Shown here piece by piece: positions 5,408 to 6,020 of a stretch of 6,020 bases of DNA (the stretch's first letter is position 1; every line of letters starts with the position of its first letter). Below the pieces are notes generated by a model, which worked only from the letters and a program-made list of their open reading frames with translations, was not told the origin of the DNA and did no database searches. Source of the DNA: Phycisphaerales bacterium (GTDB lineage: Bacteria > Planctomycetota > Phycisphaerae > SM23-33); the NCBI GenBank assembly GCA_003171235.1, contig PMYM01000039.1:1-6020 (forward strand), read 5' to 3'. The translations under genes and the position numbers were made by a program.

Positions 5408-6020
5408 CTAATCTTCCGGCACTTCCTTGGCTTGCATCCAACTGAACATCTTGCGGAGTTGCCGGCCGACCACCTCGACGGGGTGGTTCTTGTCGGCCTC
5501 ATACAGCCGCTTGAAGTTGGGCTTGCCCTTGGCGCACTCGTCCAGCCATTCCTTGGCGAAGGCGCCGCTCTGGATGTCGGCCAGAATCTTCTTCATGGTC
5601 TTGCGGGTTTCGTCGTTGATGAGCATGGGCCCGCGGGTCAGGTCGCCGTACTCGGCGGTGTTGGAGATGCTGTAGCGCATGTAGCTGATGCCGCCTTCGG
5701 ACATGAGCTTGATGATGAGCAGCAGTTCGTGCAGCACTTCGAAGTAGGCGATGTGCGGCTGGTAACCGGCTTCGGTCAGGGTTTCAAATCCCGCCTTGAC
5801 CAGTGCGGTCAGGCCGCCGCAGAGCACGGCCTGCTCGCCGAACAGGTCGGTCTCGGTCTCTTCCTTGAAAGTGGTCTGGATGATGCCGGCCCGGCCGCCG
5901 CCTATGCCGATGCCCCAGGCCAGGGCCAGCTCAAAGGCCTTGCCCGAGTCGTTCTTCTCCACGGCGATCAGGCAGGGCACGCCCGAGCCTTCCTTGTAGC
6001 AGGAGCGGACGGTGTGGCCG
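5408..6020 (-). CDS. ilvC: Ketol-acid reductoisomerase, C-terminal part (5' end outside window)
   Basis: This NADPH-dependent, Mg2+-requiring cytoplasmic enzyme carries out the second common step of valine, leucine and isoleucine synthesis, converting acetolactate or acetohydroxybutyrate to the dihydroxy acid by alkyl migration and reduction. The window holds the last 203 codons, beginning GHTVR at 6019; a GTG at 5980 in the same frame is internal. About 130 N-terminal residues with the NADPH-binding Rossmann fold are off the edge, judged against the usual 330-340 aa of the short class I form. Counting from GHTVR, the knotted C-terminal domain shows the metal ligands D58 and E62 in KEETETDLFGEQ and E94 and E98 in FEVLHEL, plus the substrate-contacting YSISNTAEYGD (116-126). 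IQSGAFAKEWL and HPVEVVGRQLR near the end are also typical. The gene converges on the LEPR-XLL gene and shares the terminator at 5318-5348. Its promoter is outside the window. Confidence 0.97.
   Translation of the reverse strand, partial: GHTVRSCYKEGSGVPCLIAVEKNDSGKAFELALAWGIGIGGGRAGIIQTTFKEETETDLFGEQAVLCGGLTALVKAGFETLTEAGYQPHIAYFEVLHELLLIIKLMSEGGISYMRYSISNTAEYGDLTRGPMLINDETRKTMKKILADIQSGAFAKEWLDECAKGKPNFKRLYEADKNHPVEVVGRQLRKMFSWMQAKEVPED

Noticed and set aside
5178..5445. Short plus-strand frames in the convergent gap
   Set aside because: They run through terminator hairpins and into the antisense of ilvC, with no ribosome binding site.
1..6020. CRISPR array, tRNA/rRNA gene, insertion sequence or defence system
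   Set aside because: No regularly spaced repeats, tRNA-like cloverleaf, transposase motif or terminal-repeat pair with target duplication was seen. All recognisable proteins are transporter, surface or housekeeping types.

Overview
The window looks like a chromosomal segment of a GC-rich planctomycete, most likely a Phycisphaerae-type lineage. The main pointer is the N-terminus of the 607-aa protein at 3338-5161. It carries an ERLEARTLLS version of the LEPR-XLL motif, which is typical of exported and surface proteins of Planctomycetota. GC-rich intergenic palindromes fit this assignment but do not prove it.

Layout. Bases 1-2688 hold three co-directional genes of an Mla/MCE-type lipid ABC transporter: the C-terminal part of an MlaE-like permease, a complete MlaF-like ATPase, and a single-MCE-domain MlaD-like protein with a long helical tail. 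Spacing is 6 bp and 40 bp, so this is very probably one operon that begins upstream of the window. Together the three would form an inner-membrane complex moving phospholipid or another hydrophobic lipid between the inner and outer membranes: the ATPase powers the permease, and the MCE protein forms the periplasmic part of the lipid path. No MlaC-like or MlaB-like gene follows in the window.

Bases 2689-3337 are intergenic. An imperfect hairpin (2708-2746) lies just after the transporter operon. Next comes about 440 bp with no credible gene, then a strong sigma-70-type promoter (TTGACA, 16 bp, GATAAT at 3189-3216), a leader of roughly 115 nt with small hairpins, and a good ribosome binding site. 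These precede the LEPR-XLL protein gene (3338-5161), which appears to be a monocistronic unit. Its product has a beta-rich, repeat-containing first part and a distinct C-terminal domain of unknown function.

Bases 5162-5407 lie between convergent genes and hold a dense set of palindromes. These include a convincing bidirectional intrinsic terminator (5318-5348) and a second hairpin plus T-tract (5361-5379). On the minus strand, 5408 to the window edge is the C-terminal 203 codons of ilvC, ketol-acid reductoisomerase of branched-chain amino acid synthesis, with its metal-binding residues intact.

No clearly new multi-gene system is visible. The least explained items are the LEPR-XLL protein, the promoter/leader in front of it, and the gene-free block at 2747-3188.
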